Source: Syntrophaceae bacterium UBA1163 (lineage in GTDB: Bacteria; Desulfobacterota; BSN033; UBA1163). From it: 39,912 bases of DNA. Made by a program: the position numbers and the translations under genes. The stretch covers positions 1-39,912 of the forward strand of contig DBZJ01000043.1 of NCBI GenBank assembly GCA_002311635.1, given 5' to 3'. Numbering within the stretch: position 1 is the first letter of the stretch; the number at the start of each line of letters is the position of its first letter. The notes under the pieces are model-generated. The model was not told where the DNA came from and made no database searches. It saw only the letters and a program-made list of their open reading frames with translations. Positions 30,674-39,735 of this stretch are shown here, one piece after another.

Positions 30674-32161
30674 TTACTTGTCGATCTGGGCCTTCTGAAG
30701 CCGCCCGCTGAAGTCCCGGTAGATCACCTTCCACCGGCTGTAGGTATCCAGAGCCCCCCCTCGACCCCCTGCCTCTTTCCGTCCGTAGCCCGAATGTTTG
30801 ATCCCGCCAAAAGGAAGCTGTATCTCCGCCCCGATCGTCGAGGCATTGATATAAACAATTCCTGTCTCCAGATCCCTCTCCGCGGTCGCTGATGAATTGA
30901 TATCCTGAGTATAGATGGCGGAGGAGAGTCCATACGGAGTCCCGTTGACGATCCGGATGGCGTCCCCAAGGTCTTCTGCTTTGATCACGGAGACCACCGG
31001 CCCGAAGATTTCTTCCTGCGCGATCCGCATCTCCGGGGTGACGGCACTAAAGATGGTGGGCTCGATGAAATACCCTTTGGAACAATTGCCCTTCTGATAA
31101 ACTTTCCCGCCCAGGACGAGTTTCGCTCCTTCTTTCTTCCCAATCTCGATATACTTTAGAATTTTGTTGAACTGAGATTCATTGATCACCGGACCCACAT
31201 CCGTCTCCCTTTGAAGACCATCACCCAGTTGGAGGCGGGAGGCGGCTTTTCGGAATCGCTCAACAAACTCCCTGTAAACTTTTTTATGCACAACGATCCG
31301 ACTGGCGGCAGTACATCGTTGCCCGGTCGTTCCAAAACCACCCCAGATGGCCCCTTCGACGGCCAAATCCAGGTTCGCATCATCCATGACAATGATCGCA
31401 TTCTTTCCGCCCATCTCGGCGACAATGATTCGATGAATGGTTCCACAAATTCCTTCGAGACGCTTACCGGTATCAAAAGAACCCGTAAAGGAGACAGCGT
31501 CCACCCCCGGATGGCTTACCAGATACTCCCCCACCTCCCCTCCTGGCCCATGGATCAGGTTTAGGACCCCTTTGGGCAAACCCGCTTCCGCCAAGGCCTC
31601 TACTAATCTTGTCGCGCAGACCGGAGTATCACTGGAGGGTTTGAAGACAACGGTGTTTCCGCAGACGAGGGCTGGAAAGACCTTCCATCCCGGGATGGCA
31701 ATCGGAAAATTCCATGGAGTGATTAAGCCGAAAACACCGACAGGAACGCGAATGGATTTCATGTCCTTATTGGGAAGCTCGGAGGGAATGGTTTCTCCGG
31801 AAAGTCTCCTTCCCTCGCCGGCCATGTAATAGCCCATGTCGATGGCCTCCTGGACATCACCCAGGCCTTCCGAAAGAATCTTGCCCATCTCCCGTGTTTC
31901 CAGCTTTCCCAAAGACTCCTTATTTCTCAAAAGAATCTCCGCGGCCCTGAACAGGATTTCGCCCCGGCGCGGGGCCGGCGTAAGCCGCCAGTCTTCGTAA
32001 GCCTCTCGGGCTGCCCGGACCGCTTGATCCACGTCCCCCCGGTCCGACTTCGGGACAATTCCAATCACTTCATCCCTGTTGGCCGGATTGATCGAACGGA
32101 AAGTCTCCCCTGATTTAGAATCAACCCATCTCCCATTGACATAGTTCTTAATCTGTTCCAT
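30674..32161 (-). CDS. NAD(P)-dependent aldehyde dehydrogenase
   Basis: This 495-aa enzyme of the classical aldehyde dehydrogenase superfamily shows [14 protein letters not shown], the nucleotide-binding SFTGSFDTG, catalytic Glu in AEMGGKNA, the nucleophile Cys in [12 protein letters not shown], and the EEIFGPVV and [12 protein letters not shown] motifs. All catalytic residues are present, and the length is typical of a soluble tetrameric enzyme. It oxidises an aldehyde to the acid, but the substrate cannot be read from sequence. Semialdehyde-oxidising (ALDH7-like) members look nearest. ATG 32161 follows GAGGGG. A GTG at 32173 is possible. It may be in one transcript with the upstream radical-SAM gene, separated by an AT-rich repeat. 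Confidence 0.9.
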   Translation of the reverse strand: MEQIKNYVNGRWVDSKSGETFRSINPANRDEVIGIVPKSDRGDVDQAVRAAREAYEDWRLTPAPRRGEILFRAAEILLRNKESLGKLETREMGKILSEGLGDVQEAIDMGYYMAGEGRRLSGETIPSELPNKDMKSIRVPVGVFGLITPWNFPIAIPGWKVFPALVCGNTVVFKPSSDTPVCATRLVEALAEAGLPKGVLNLIHGPGGEVGEYLVSHPGVDAVSFTGSFDTGKRLEGICGTIHRIIVAEMGGKNAIIVMDDANLDLAVEGAIWGGFGTTGQRCTAASRIVVHKKVYREFVERFRKAASRLQLGDGLQRETDVGPVINESQFNKILKYIEIGKKEGAKLVLGGKVYQKGNCSKGYFIEPTIFSAVTPEMRIAQEEIFGPVVSVIKAEDLGDAIRIVNGTPYGLSSAIYTQDINSSATAERDLETGIVYINASTIGAEIQLPFGGIKHSGYGRKEAGGRGGALDTYSRWKVIYRDFSGRLQKAQIDK

Positions 32162-32173
32162 CGTGCCCCTCAC

Positions 32174-32262
32174 TCCAAATTTCGGATTTCAGATTGCGGA
32201 TTGGAGATTGAATTCTTCCTTCTCTTTTTCAATTTCAAATCTACAATTTGAAATTTGCAATG
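32174..32262. repeat. AT-rich CAAATTTC/GAAATTTG inverted repeat
   Basis: Units of the same ATTTCAGATTGC type as those around the four-helix-bundle gene fill the gap between the radical-SAM and aldehyde dehydrogenase genes. The two halves are inverted and could form a hairpin. Confidence 0.5.
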
Positions 32263-32266
32263 GGTC

Positions 32267-33295
32267 TTAGTAGTTTCCTGCGCCAACTTTCTTTTTCAGA
32301 AGATCATAGTCCTGCTCGGATGAAGCGAAGATTCCGGCGTTTCCGAGCCTGACATTCCTCAGTCCGGCGGCCTTGGCCCCCATAAAGGCCTCAATCATCT
32401 CAGAAACCTTTGGGCTCTTGTAGCGCTTCATTTGATACTCCGGGAAAAAGGCCAAAATGGTAAAAGGGATTTCCGGATCCACATCAAAAATCAATTGAGC
32501 AACTTTTTTCAACTGGGTCGTCTCCACAAGGTTCGGGATGTAGAGAGAAAGCACTTCCAGGACAAAACCTCTCTTAACGATCTCCTCGGGAAGTTTGAGG
32601 ATGTTCCGGTTAAAACAGCCGGTCAGCCATTTATGGTCGGTCCCGTCATAGGCCTTGATATCGAGCCAGAAGGAGTCAACCCCTGCTTCTTTCAATGCGT
32701 CGAGGTTCTGCGGGGTAAGGCCGTAGCCATTGGTCTCGACCAGCACCCATAGCTTGGTCTCTGCCTTGATCAGACGAGTACACTCAACGTAGAATTCCGG
32801 ACAGCAGGTTAGGTCTCCCCCGGTGAAGGCGACGATATTCCGGGCAGGACCCCATCCCTGGGGACTTAAGATAATATCTTTTTTTTGGATCACCTTTGGG
32901 CAGAGAGGGGACCGCTTCCCATACATCACACAGGCGCCACAACCGCGGCAGGAGTCATGGGCGTGAAAGGCCGTCGCCCGGTCTCGAGGCTCTCGAACCG
33001 TCACCTCTTTTTCATATTCCTTGCACGCCTTCAAGACTTCCACGGGAGACCACCAATCGCCTTTGGCAATTCTTGTGAAATTCCAGGAATGACATTTTCG
33101 GCAGGAGAAGTTACAACCGGATTGGTAAATGGAGAGGTAATTTTCCGGACGAGAGAGATGGACACCAGAGATCAGCCTCAGGAGGCCATTGTCTGTCTTT
33201 TTGAGGGTGGATTCGCAGGCAGGAGATTTCCCTCCTTCGACTTCGATGAAACAGCTTCCCTGCGGATATCCTTGTCTGATTAAATTACACTTCAT
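32267..33295 (-). CDS. radical-SAM enzyme, pyruvate-formate-lyase-activase-like
   Basis: This protein of 342 aa has the radical-SAM cluster motif CNFSCRKC (Cys61, Cys65, Cys68) after YLSIYQSG, as in the PflA/COG1180 branch. A Cys-rich insert follows (116, 119, 122, 132; CRGCGAC) and could hold an auxiliary [4Fe-4S] cluster. FTGGDLTCCPEF, VETNGYG and WLDIKAYD are the expected SAM-binding strands. Activases install glycyl radicals, but no glycyl-radical enzyme is encoded nearby, so the target is unknown. The start is ATG 33295, since the preceding codon TTG lacks support. The gene is divergent from the sirtuin gene, with a gap of about 100 bp. Confidence 0.85.
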   Translation of the reverse strand: MKCNLIRQGYPQGSCFIEVEGGKSPACESTLKKTDNGLLRLISGVHLSRPENYLSIYQSGCNFSCRKCHSWNFTRIAKGDWWSPVEVLKACKEYEKEVTVREPRDRATAFHAHDSCRGCGACVMYGKRSPLCPKVIQKKDIILSPQGWGPARNIVAFTGGDLTCCPEFYVECTRLIKAETKLWVLVETNGYGLTPQNLDALKEAGVDSFWLDIKAYDGTDHKWLTGCFNRNILKLPEEIVKRGFVLEVLSLYIPNLVETTQLKKVAQLIFDVDPEIPFTILAFFPEYQMKRYKSPKVSEMIEAFMGAKAAGLRNVRLGNAGIFASSEQDYDLLKKKVGAGNY

Positions 33296-33399
33296 CAAGA
33301 AATTTTATCACATGCCCTCTTTCCCTTGCAAGTCATACGAACCGTGTGATATAGGGAATGAAACAGAGGAGACAAGAAACGGCAATCTGGAGGTAATAA

Positions 33400-34179
33400 A
33401 TGGAGGACCGAGTTAAGCAGATCGCACAATGGATCATCGCTTCTAAAAAAACCGTCGTTTTTTCGGGGGCGGGGCTCAGTACGGAATCCGGGATCCCGGA
33501 CTTCCGCAGCCCTGGCGGGATATGGGACCGGTATGATCCGGAGGACTTCACCTTTCAGAATTTCCTTGCCAGCGAAGCCTCCCGTGAAAAGTATTGGCAG
33601 ATGGCAACCGAATTCTATCGACCGATAAAGATGGCAAAGCCTAATCAAGCCCATCTCGCCATTGCAGAATTGGAGAGATTCGGTAAGCTCGACTGCGTGA
33701 TTACTCAAAACATTGACGGCCTTCACTTCAAAGCGGGGAATTCAGAAGAAAGGGTGATTGAACTTCATGGGACAGCCATCTTCGTCTCCTGTTTGAACTG
33801 TAACAAGAGATATGATCGCGATGAAATCCAAGAGCGAATCCTAGGAGGACAGAAGACGCCCCGCTGTGACGACTGCGGTGGCGTCCTCAAACCTGCCACC
33901 ATCTCCTTCGGCCAATCCATGCCGGAAAGAGAGACCCAAGAGGCTTATCATCGATCCTCAACCTGCGATCTCTTCATCGTGGTCGGTTCCTCATTGGTCG
34001 TCCAACCCGCTGCCTCAATGCCTCTAGTGGCAAAGAGAAATGGAGCGAGACTGGCGATTATCAACCGCGACCCAACTCCTTACGATGGCATAGCCGACGC
34101 GGTCGTCTATGGTCAGGCCGGTTCCACTATGGCCAGTATTTTGGAGTATGTCAAAAAGGGGCTGGGGGCCGGGGAATAA
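33400..34179 (+). CDS. cobB: Sir2-family NAD-dependent protein deacylase
   Basis: This 259-aa sirtuin has all core motifs: GAGLSTESGIPDFRSPGGIW for NAD binding, TQNIDGLH, catalytic His123 (ELHG), and four zinc cysteines (131, 134, 156, 159; CLNC and CDDC). GSSLVVQPA and INRDPTPYD complete the Rossmann fold. It removes acyl groups from lysines using NAD, with a role in controlling acyl-CoA metabolism. GGAGG precedes the ATG. It stands alone in its transcript direction before a sigma-54 promoter region. Class U/III sirtuins in anaerobes look alike, so precise acyl specificity cannot be told. Confidence 0.92.
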   Translation: MEDRVKQIAQWIIASKKTVVFSGAGLSTESGIPDFRSPGGIWDRYDPEDFTFQNFLASEASREKYWQMATEFYRPIKMAKPNQAHLAIAELERFGKLDCVITQNIDGLHFKAGNSEERVIELHGTAIFVSCLNCNKRYDRDEIQERILGGQKTPRCDDCGGVLKPATISFGQSMPERETQEAYHRSSTCDLFIVVGSSLVVQPAASMPLVAKRNGARLAIINRDPTPYDGIADAVVYGQAGSTMASILEYVKKGLGAGE

Positions 34180-34232
34180 AGTTCTAGTAATCGACTAAAA
34201 GGACTGGACATTTTGTGTAACCTCCATACAAT

Positions 34233-34321
34233 AATTTGGCACTTTTGGAGGGTCAAATCAAATTACTTTGAAGAAAAATTATGTAAATTCAACCAATTAT
34301 AACATACAAAATTTGGCACTT
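34233..34321 (+). repeat. 12-bp direct repeat AATTTGGCACTT
   Basis: Two identical copies at 34233-34244 and 34310-34321. Only the second is followed by a correctly spaced -12 element, so the first may be a decoy or a degraded promoter copy. Confidence 0.6.
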
Positions 34322-34329
34322 ATTTTGCT
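34314..34329 (+). promoter_or_regulatory. consensus sigma-54 promoter
   Basis: TGGCACT-N4-TTGCT matches the sigma-54 consensus, with GG at 34315 and GC at 34327 exactly twelve bases apart. Transcription would start at about 34340, some 30 bases before the lipoprotein ATG. The sigma-54 regulator at 8251 is one candidate activator. Confidence 0.75.
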
Positions 34330-34371
34330 AATCTCTATAGTGTCTGATACCGCCCACTAGGTAAAACATCT

Positions 34372-35334
34372 ATGAGAGATTTACTGCTATTGGTTACAAC
34401 TCTGTCTTTCCTGTTTGGCTGTGCAGCTGTCGAGCCTGCGACAAAGTCTCCTTCGTCTACACGCTTAACCTATGGGCAGATTTTGAAAGAAAATTACAAA
34501 GGTCCTAAGGCAAGGATGGCTGTCGTAAGATTTGTCGATAAATCGGCGAGGGACAAAGAGATGAGCCAGGTCGGGGATGGAATGGCCGAGATGTTACGCC
34601 ATGCCCTGTTGGCCACGAATCGGTATGTTGTTCAAGCACGGAGATCTCCGGATGACGTGAACGGAGATCAGGGTCTCGGGAACACCGGTCGGGTGAACAA
34701 AGAAAAAGAGATCGATCTTCTCGTTGAGGGCGAGATTAGAGAATTCAAACCCGGTATCCCAGGCGCCGGAGACGAATCGGGCGGGGCATCCTATGTTACC
34801 GTCGTCGTCACATTGACCGATCCAAGGACCAAACAGATTCTCACCACCGAACGACTGAAGATAAAGGCAACGGAATTTGGACAATCCACCGGAAGGGCTG
34901 GCGGTCCACTTCCGGAAGTATTCAAAGGCTTTTCAAAAACACTGATGGAAAAGGCAATACGGATGACCATTGAGGAATCGGCGAGTCTCGTAGTGGCGAA
35001 GACGCCTCCCGACTCTTACAGGGTTGCTTCTGTTACGGCACAGAAGGAGCCCCCAAAAACAACCCCGGTATCCCCGAAAGTCACCCCACCGCCTCCTCTT
35101 CGCACTGCCCAAGTCGCGTGGGACTCTGTGCATCTCCGTGAGGGACCAGGAAAGGACTATAAAGTGATTGGCAGCGTGAAGAAAGGGACTTCCCTTAAAA
35201 TTCTTGAAATAAACGGAGATTGGTTGCGCGTTCGACTCGGGGACGGAACCGCGGCATGGGTGAGTAAATCGGCCACTTCCGAGGCACCCAAACCTTCCCA
35301 CTCTACGCCCTCTGTCATCCCTACGCCCATGTGA
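34372..35334 (+). CDS. lipoprotein with CsgG-like and SH3 domains
   Basis: This 320-aa protein has a lipoprotein signal with lipidated Cys17 (SFLFGC). Residues about 45-205 resemble the CsgG/curli-secretion-type fold (MAVVRFVDKSA, MAEMLRHALLATNRYVVQ, LLVEGEIREF, YVTVVVTLTDPRTKQIL). A Pro/Thr-rich linker follows, then a bacterial SH3 domain at about 245-300 (VHLREGPGKDYKVIGSVKKG, WLRVRLGDGTAAWV). It is probably an outer-membrane or periplasmic lipoprotein linked to the cell envelope or peptidoglycan. No curli subunits are nearby. A consensus sigma-54 promoter lies directly upstream, and the zinc-ribbon membrane protein follows after 29 bases. Confidence 0.85.
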   Translation: MRDLLLLVTTLSFLFGCAAVEPATKSPSSTRLTYGQILKENYKGPKARMAVVRFVDKSARDKEMSQVGDGMAEMLRHALLATNRYVVQARRSPDDVNGDQGLGNTGRVNKEKEIDLLVEGEIREFKPGIPGAGDESGGASYVTVVVTLTDPRTKQILTTERLKIKATEFGQSTGRAGGPLPEVFKGFSKTLMEKAIRMTIEESASLVVAKTPPDSYRVASVTAQKEPPKTTPVSPKVTPPPPLRTAQVAWDSVHLREGPGKDYKVIGSVKKGTSLKILEINGDWLRVRLGDGTAAWVSKSATSEAPKPSHSTPSVIPTPM

Positions 35335-35363
35335 TACGAAAAGGCTAATTCCAAGGGGCATCA

Positions 35364-36821
35364 ATGCTGGTCTGCAAGAATTGTAAAGTCGAATACGAGG
35401 AAGGCAAGAAATTTTGCAAACATTGCGGTGACCCGCTTGTCCCGAAAGAAGAATCTCTTAAAACGCCCCAAAAAATAAAAAAGGCTGAAGAAGAAAATTC
35501 AGACGGAAAGCTGATCTGCCCGGTCTGCAAGATCGTTTATGAATTTGGGAGCTCTTGCATACAATGCGGATCCCCTCTGGGACGTCACATGCTTCCCGAG
35601 GGAAAAGAGGAGTCTGAGTCAGCCCATAGAGCCGGACCCGGAGAAAAAGAATCTCCGCTTCTAACATCCAAAGAAATTTCCTCTCAAGAAAAAGAAGAAC
35701 CCGAAATACCTCGTAAATCTGTAGTCGAGGGAAAAACCCTACGGGTACAGACAATCCAAGAACAAATGACCGAGGCACCCCGTAAGAAACTGATCTGCCC
35801 CGACTGTGGGATCATCTACGAACGCGGAACTTCTTGCGTAAGATGTGGCTCAAGCCTCGTTCCTCAAACTCCATCCCAAGAAAAACAAAAGCCCAAATCA
35901 TCAGATGCCGAGATCCCCCCCTCGTCGTCTCCTCCTAAAGCCTCAGAGGAGATTTCTAAAACGCACTTAAACCAGGACCTCGTGGATGCCGCCATGGAGC
36001 CTCCTCTTCCGAGTCCTAAGGAGAAAGACTTGGGCATTAGCCAGCCGGTCAAAAGAAAAAAGACCGCAACATCGTTGGAAGAGCTTTTTCAGGACGAATC
36101 CCTTGAGCAAGAACCACCTAAGAAAGCAACGGGTCAAGTCGAAACGAGAGTAAGTTCTGCGAAGAAGCCCAAACGAGATTATCGCCGCTTGTTCCTGGAA
36201 GTAGGCGGCATCACGGTCATGGCCCTCGCGGGAGCGTATTTCCTTTGGTCAGTTTACCTCCATTTAATAGCCAAGGGACCTGAGCCGAATTCACTCACTT
36301 CAAAAGACGCCGCCAGCCAGACCTTTCCCAGTTCCTCTTCCGCTACCTCTCCGGCCGGGACGGTGACTGAATCGCGAGGATCCAAGAACACAGAGGAGAG
36401 TTCCCCTGTTTCTAAAGAAGCGGTTCCCCCTTCCCTTTTCCTCTCGGAGTCCTCTCAAACATCTTCTACGGAAGCCGCAGAGATAAGAAACATTAAAACG
36501 CTCCTCGAGGACATCCGGCAGGCAAACTTGGAGAAGAACATCGACCTCTTCATCTCTTGTTACGCTACAGATTACAAAGACCGAGAAGGGAAGAGGAAGA
36601 CCACACTTGATTATTGGAAAAGGTTTGATTACGTTGACCTATCCTACGATTTGAAGGACGCTTCGATATCAGGCGATACGGCCAAGGCAAAAGTCGAATG
36701 GTTGATCAAAACTTCCTCAAGGGCAGGAGTTCGGCCCCAGGAGAACAAGTCCGTTTTGAACGTGCTCTTTAAGAGAGAAGAAGGGGGGTGGAAAATAAAA
36801 GAAGTGAAGGCGACAAGATGA
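35364..36821 (+). CDS. membrane protein with three zinc ribbons and an NTF2-like periplasmic domain
   Basis: This 485-aa protein begins with a zinc ribbon (CKNCKVEYEEGKKFCKHCG). Two more follow that resemble each other (CPVCKIVYEFGSSCIQCG, CPDCGIIYERGTSCVRCG), separated by Glu/Lys/Ser-rich linkers. A single membrane helix lies at about 280-300, then a Ser/Thr-rich linker and an NTF2-like domain of about 115 residues (ILLED-type helix IKTLLEDIRQA, then YATDYKDREGKRKTTLDYW and a WKIKEVK end). The zinc ribbons would be cytoplasmic and the NTF2-like domain outside. It shares the sigma-54 transcript with the lipoprotein. The specific function is unknown. The ribbon duplication is visible in the sequence. 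Confidence 0.8.
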   Translation: MLVCKNCKVEYEEGKKFCKHCGDPLVPKEESLKTPQKIKKAEEENSDGKLICPVCKIVYEFGSSCIQCGSPLGRHMLPEGKEESESAHRAGPGEKESPLLTSKEISSQEKEEPEIPRKSVVEGKTLRVQTIQEQMTEAPRKKLICPDCGIIYERGTSCVRCGSSLVPQTPSQEKQKPKSSDAEIPPSSSPPKASEEISKTHLNQDLVDAAMEPPLPSPKEKDLGISQPVKRKKTATSLEELFQDESLEQEPPKKATGQVETRVSSAKKPKRDYRRLFLEVGGITVMALAGAYFLWSVYLHLIAKGPEPNSLTSKDAASQTFPSSSSATSPAGTVTESRGSKNTEESSPVSKEAVPPSLFLSESSQTSSTEAAEIRNIKTLLEDIRQANLEKNIDLFISCYATDYKDREGKRKTTLDYWKRFDYVDLSYDLKDASISGDTAKAKVEWLIKTSSRAGVRPQENKSVLNVLFKREEGGWKIKEVKATR

Positions 36822-36879
36822 TTTACGAAAAATGGACTGCAAATTCCGAACTCCTTCTCACTCCGTGTTAGAAACAATC

Positions 36880-37045
36880 TCCTTAGAAATCCTAAATTCA
36901 AAACCCTAAACCTTTAAATAAACCCAAAATACAAGAAACTCAAAACCCAAAACAACCCAAAACTCTGAGCCCAAACGAAGGTCTTGAACATTTGGATTTT
37001 GGATTTATTTCGGATTTAGTCTTTAGGGTTTAGAGTTTGAGCATT
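36880..37045. repeat. AT-rich inverted repeat with CCCTAAA/TTTAGGG arms
   Basis: The left part has TCCTAAATTCAAAACCCTAAA and the right part GGATTTAGTCTTTAGGGTTT, complementary over much of their length, with AAACCCAAAA units between. It fills the convergent gap between the zinc-ribbon gene and the hydrolase gene, and could act as a hairpin terminator or be a dispersed repeat. Confidence 0.45.
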
Positions 37046-37072
37046 CCAGGCTCGTCCCGGGCCTCAAAGAAA

Positions 37073-37780
37073 TTATAGATATTTCTTGAACCAGGCCACA
37101 CTGAGCTCTATGGCCCGCTGGCGATGCGCTGGGTCGGTTAAACGGTGGTTTGCCTCCTCGATCACATGGATTCTCTTGGGCTCCGCCAAATGGTAAAAGA
37201 TCTCCCATGCCTGCTCGACAGGAACCAGCTCATCCTTTTCTCCATGAATAACCATGCAATTGGAAACCTTGCTCAGAAGGGGCAATAATCGATGTCTTGG
37301 AAGATCCTCAAAAAAAACCTCAGGAGGTAACGGAGTGCCCTGATCTCTTTCCTTCGTCTTAAGATCATCCAGGTGGTGCGGGGTGGCCCAGACCACCGTC
37401 GCCTTGATCCCCTTATCCATCGAGGCGTTGATGAGTGAAACAAAACCTCCGAGGCTCGAACCGATTAACCCGATTCCGCCTCCCAGCCCGGGATAACTTC
37501 TTATAAAATCGACCGCCGCACTCAGATCGGCGACCTTTTTGCTGATCGTGTTGTCTTCTTCGCTCCCCCCGCTGTCGCCAATTCCTCTGAAATCGAAGCG
37601 AAGCATGGCCATCCCCTCCTTTGAAATCCGTTCGCCGAGAGCAATATACTTTTCGCTATCCTTACTCGACAAAAGCCCATGAGAGGCGATGACACACGGA
37701 GGAGTCCCTCTCTCGGGCAGATGGAGGACTCCTGAAATGCAATATCCTTCGCTTTGGAAGGACACTTTCTCAGTTCTCAT
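37073..37780 (-). CDS. alpha/beta hydrolase
   Basis: This 235-aa serine hydrolase has the oxyanion segment SHGLLSSKDS, nucleophile Ser109 in GLIGSSLGG, Asp183 in HGEKDELVP and His212 in EANHRLTDP, so the catalytic triad is complete. It resembles cytoplasmic esterase/acyl-peptidase-like members (YkfD/YtmA style). The substrate is unknown. ATG 37780 follows a GGGGGAG RBS. A longer start would add 16 unsupported residues. It lies downstream of the B12-type radical-SAM gene on the same strand, separated by a palindromic element that may attenuate transcription between them. Confidence 0.85.
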   Translation of the reverse strand: MRTEKVSFQSEGYCISGVLHLPERGTPPCVIASHGLLSSKDSEKYIALGERISKEGMAMLRFDFRGIGDSGGSEEDNTISKKVADLSAAVDFIRSYPGLGGGIGLIGSSLGGFVSLINASMDKGIKATVVWATPHHLDDLKTKERDQGTPLPPEVFFEDLPRHRLLPLLSKVSNCMVIHGEKDELVPVEQAWEIFYHLAEPKRIHVIEEANHRLTDPAHRQRAIELSVAWFKKYL

Positions 37781-37863
37781 TCTGTATCTCCCCCGATAAA
37801 ATCCAAATTCCAATTGTCCAACGCTCAAACGACCAAAAAGCCGCTCGCCTCTCCCACCAACAG

Positions 37864-38027
37864 GACGGAGGAGACGGTCGGGCGGAAAAGTCTTAGAGCG
37901 GCAACCTCTTACGTGTGAGATTCAAACGTTCCATATCTTTCAGATGATCCCATTTTCCACAGGCACCGATTAGCCATTCCTAAGAGACCGCATTCTAAGA
38001 CTTTGGAACCCAACCGTCTCCTCCGTC
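37864..38027. mobile_element. 164-bp palindromic MITE-like element
   Basis: GACGGAGGAGACGGT (37864-37878) is repeated inverted and perfectly at 38013-38027. The arms continue inward with one mismatch to 19 bp, then AAAGTCTTAGA/TCTAAGACTTT (11 bp perfect) and CTCTTA. In total the arms are about 50 bp of imperfect inverted repeat around a centre of roughly 60 bp. The right end overlaps the stop codon of the radical-SAM gene. It could be a miniature inverted-repeat element or a large mRNA hairpin. No transposase gene is present. Confidence 0.55.
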
Positions 38028-39735
38028 AAATCTCAACTCCCGCTTCCTTCATCGCTCCCAGATACTCTTCCTTTAATTGCTCTTTCGAGATGCCGTGGTC
38101 GATAAAATCCCATGGGAAAACTTCGTCGAGATCCCTTTTTCGATGAACATAGAAATCCGCGTTGATACTAGTCTCTCGAAGGGCCTGGCTCCAATTTCCC
38201 TGAGACCGCTGGGTTGCCATCAATATCTTCCCCACCCTCCGATCTCCTCTCGAGAGCAAGGCCTGAACATAAGCCCATTTGGGAAGGTCGTGAATTATCT
38301 CCATCCCTCTCTCGCCTTGAACCCCTCTTTGGATCATCTTTAACTTCCTCTTCAAGCTCCCGATTTCTTCCAAAGGCGCCCACTGAAAGGGCGTCGCCGG
38401 TTTTGGGATGAAGGGGTTGACGCTTAAGACTAACCTCCATCTCCTCTCCCGGCTCTTCTGACTCGAGAGGATCTGATGGCGGATTCTCTTGGCGAGCAGC
38501 AGTATCTCTTTGGCATCCTCGTCGGTCTCAGAAGGAAGGCCAATCAAGAAATAGCACTTGATTTGGGAGAGACCGTTCTCGACCAAAATATTGATGGATT
38601 TTAAGATTTCTTCTTCGGAATAGCCCTTCTTCAGCATCTTCCTGAGCCTTTCCGAACCCGCCTCAGGGGCGATGGCCACGGTGCGGTCCTCCCCTTCCCT
38701 CAGACACTGAATCAGGGACGGGGTGACAGCATCCACTCTCAAGGAGGATAAGGAAATTCCTCCTCGCTGAGAGAGGATGGTCTGACACAATGGGAGAAGT
38801 TTGGGATGGTCTGAGACCGCCGTTCCGGTCAGGCCAATCCGATGCTCGTTTAAAAGGGCTTCCTTTGAAATCGATTCCAGAGAGGAGAGGCTTCGGTTTC
38901 GAAAAGGATGGTAAACAAAACAAGCCGCACAGAATCGGCACCCCCTGGGGCAACCCCGGTTGACCTCCACCAAAGCCATCTCTTTGAACTCCGTATCCGG
39001 GGTGAAAAGCACGGATTGGGTTGGAAATTGATCGAGTTTGGAGACCCATCTGCGTTTGACTTTTCTGGGGAATCCCGGTTCCGGATCCATCGCCTCTATC
39101 TTTCCATCTTCAGCGTAGGTCACCCGATAAAATTTTGGAACATAAATTCCTTCAAGGCCTCCCAAAGTTCTTAACAAATCGTCCTTCTCCTTTTTCTTCT
39201 TATCCGATAGGGTCTGACGAACGGCCGCCAAAAATTGTCCGATCACCTCTTCCGCCTCGCCAAGGACGAAGAGATCAAAAAATTCACTGACGGGTTCCGG
39301 ATTTAAAAAAACGGCGACTCCTCCCGCAATGACCAACGGATATCTCCCATCCCGAAGACAGCTCTCTGGTGGGATATGGGCTAATTCCAAAAGCGTGAGG
39401 ACATTGAGAAAATCATTCTCAAAGGAGATGGAGAAGGCTAAGATATCGAAGCTGGAAAGGAGCTTCTGGGATTCCAACGAGAAAAGAGGAGTTTGGGTAT
39501 TGCGATATTCTTGGAGATCTTCTGGCTCAGGAAGGAAGGCTCTTTCGCAGACCACATCATCAGCAGCGTTCAAGATTCGATAAAGGATCTGAAATCCGAG
39601 GTTGGACATTCCCACATGGTAGGCGTTGGGATAGAGGAGACAAACCGTAATTTTCCCGCCCCATGGTTTTTGAACAGCCCCTCTCTCTTTCTCAAGAATA
39701 CCCTTGGCCTTCTGAATGAGCTTCCAAGAAGTCAT
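38026..39735 (-). CDS. B12-binding-type radical-SAM protein
   Basis: This 569-aa protein has an N-terminal cobalamin-binding-like Rossmann region (YPNAYHVGMSNLGFQILYRIL, then AFSISFENDFLNVL and IAGGVAVFLNPEPV). A radical-SAM core with CPRGCRFC (Cys262, Cys266, Cys269) follows, then IAPEAGSERLRKMLKKG and FLIGLPSETDED. The B12-binding DxHxxG motif is not seen, so cobalamin binding is doubtful. It resembles the first half of the TIGR03960-type proteins of anaerobes, whose second half is a DUF2344-type domain. That part is missing here, with a short C-terminal stretch (FPWDFIDHGISKEQLKEEY) matching the usual end. Its last codon lies at the edge of a palindromic element. Confidence 0.85.
   Translation of the reverse strand: MTSWKLIQKAKGILEKERGAVQKPWGGKITVCLLYPNAYHVGMSNLGFQILYRILNAADDVVCERAFLPEPEDLQEYRNTQTPLFSLESQKLLSSFDILAFSISFENDFLNVLTLLELAHIPPESCLRDGRYPLVIAGGVAVFLNPEPVSEFFDLFVLGEAEEVIGQFLAAVRQTLSDKKKKEKDDLLRTLGGLEGIYVPKFYRVTYAEDGKIEAMDPEPGFPRKVKRRWVSKLDQFPTQSVLFTPDTEFKEMALVEVNRGCPRGCRFCAACFVYHPFRNRSLSSLESISKEALLNEHRIGLTGTAVSDHPKLLPLCQTILSQRGGISLSSLRVDAVTPSLIQCLREGEDRTVAIAPEAGSERLRKMLKKGYSEEEILKSINILVENGLSQIKCYFLIGLPSETDEDAKEILLLAKRIRHQILSSQKSRERRWRLVLSVNPFIPKPATPFQWAPLEEIGSLKRKLKMIQRGVQGERGMEIIHDLPKWAYVQALLSRGDRRVGKILMATQRSQGNWSQALRETSINADFYVHRKRDLDEVFPWDFIDHGISKEQLKEEYLGAMKEAGVEI

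Noticed and set aside
34233..34251. A second sigma-54 promoter at the first AATTTGGCACTT copy
   Set aside because: The -12 GC is absent at the required distance.
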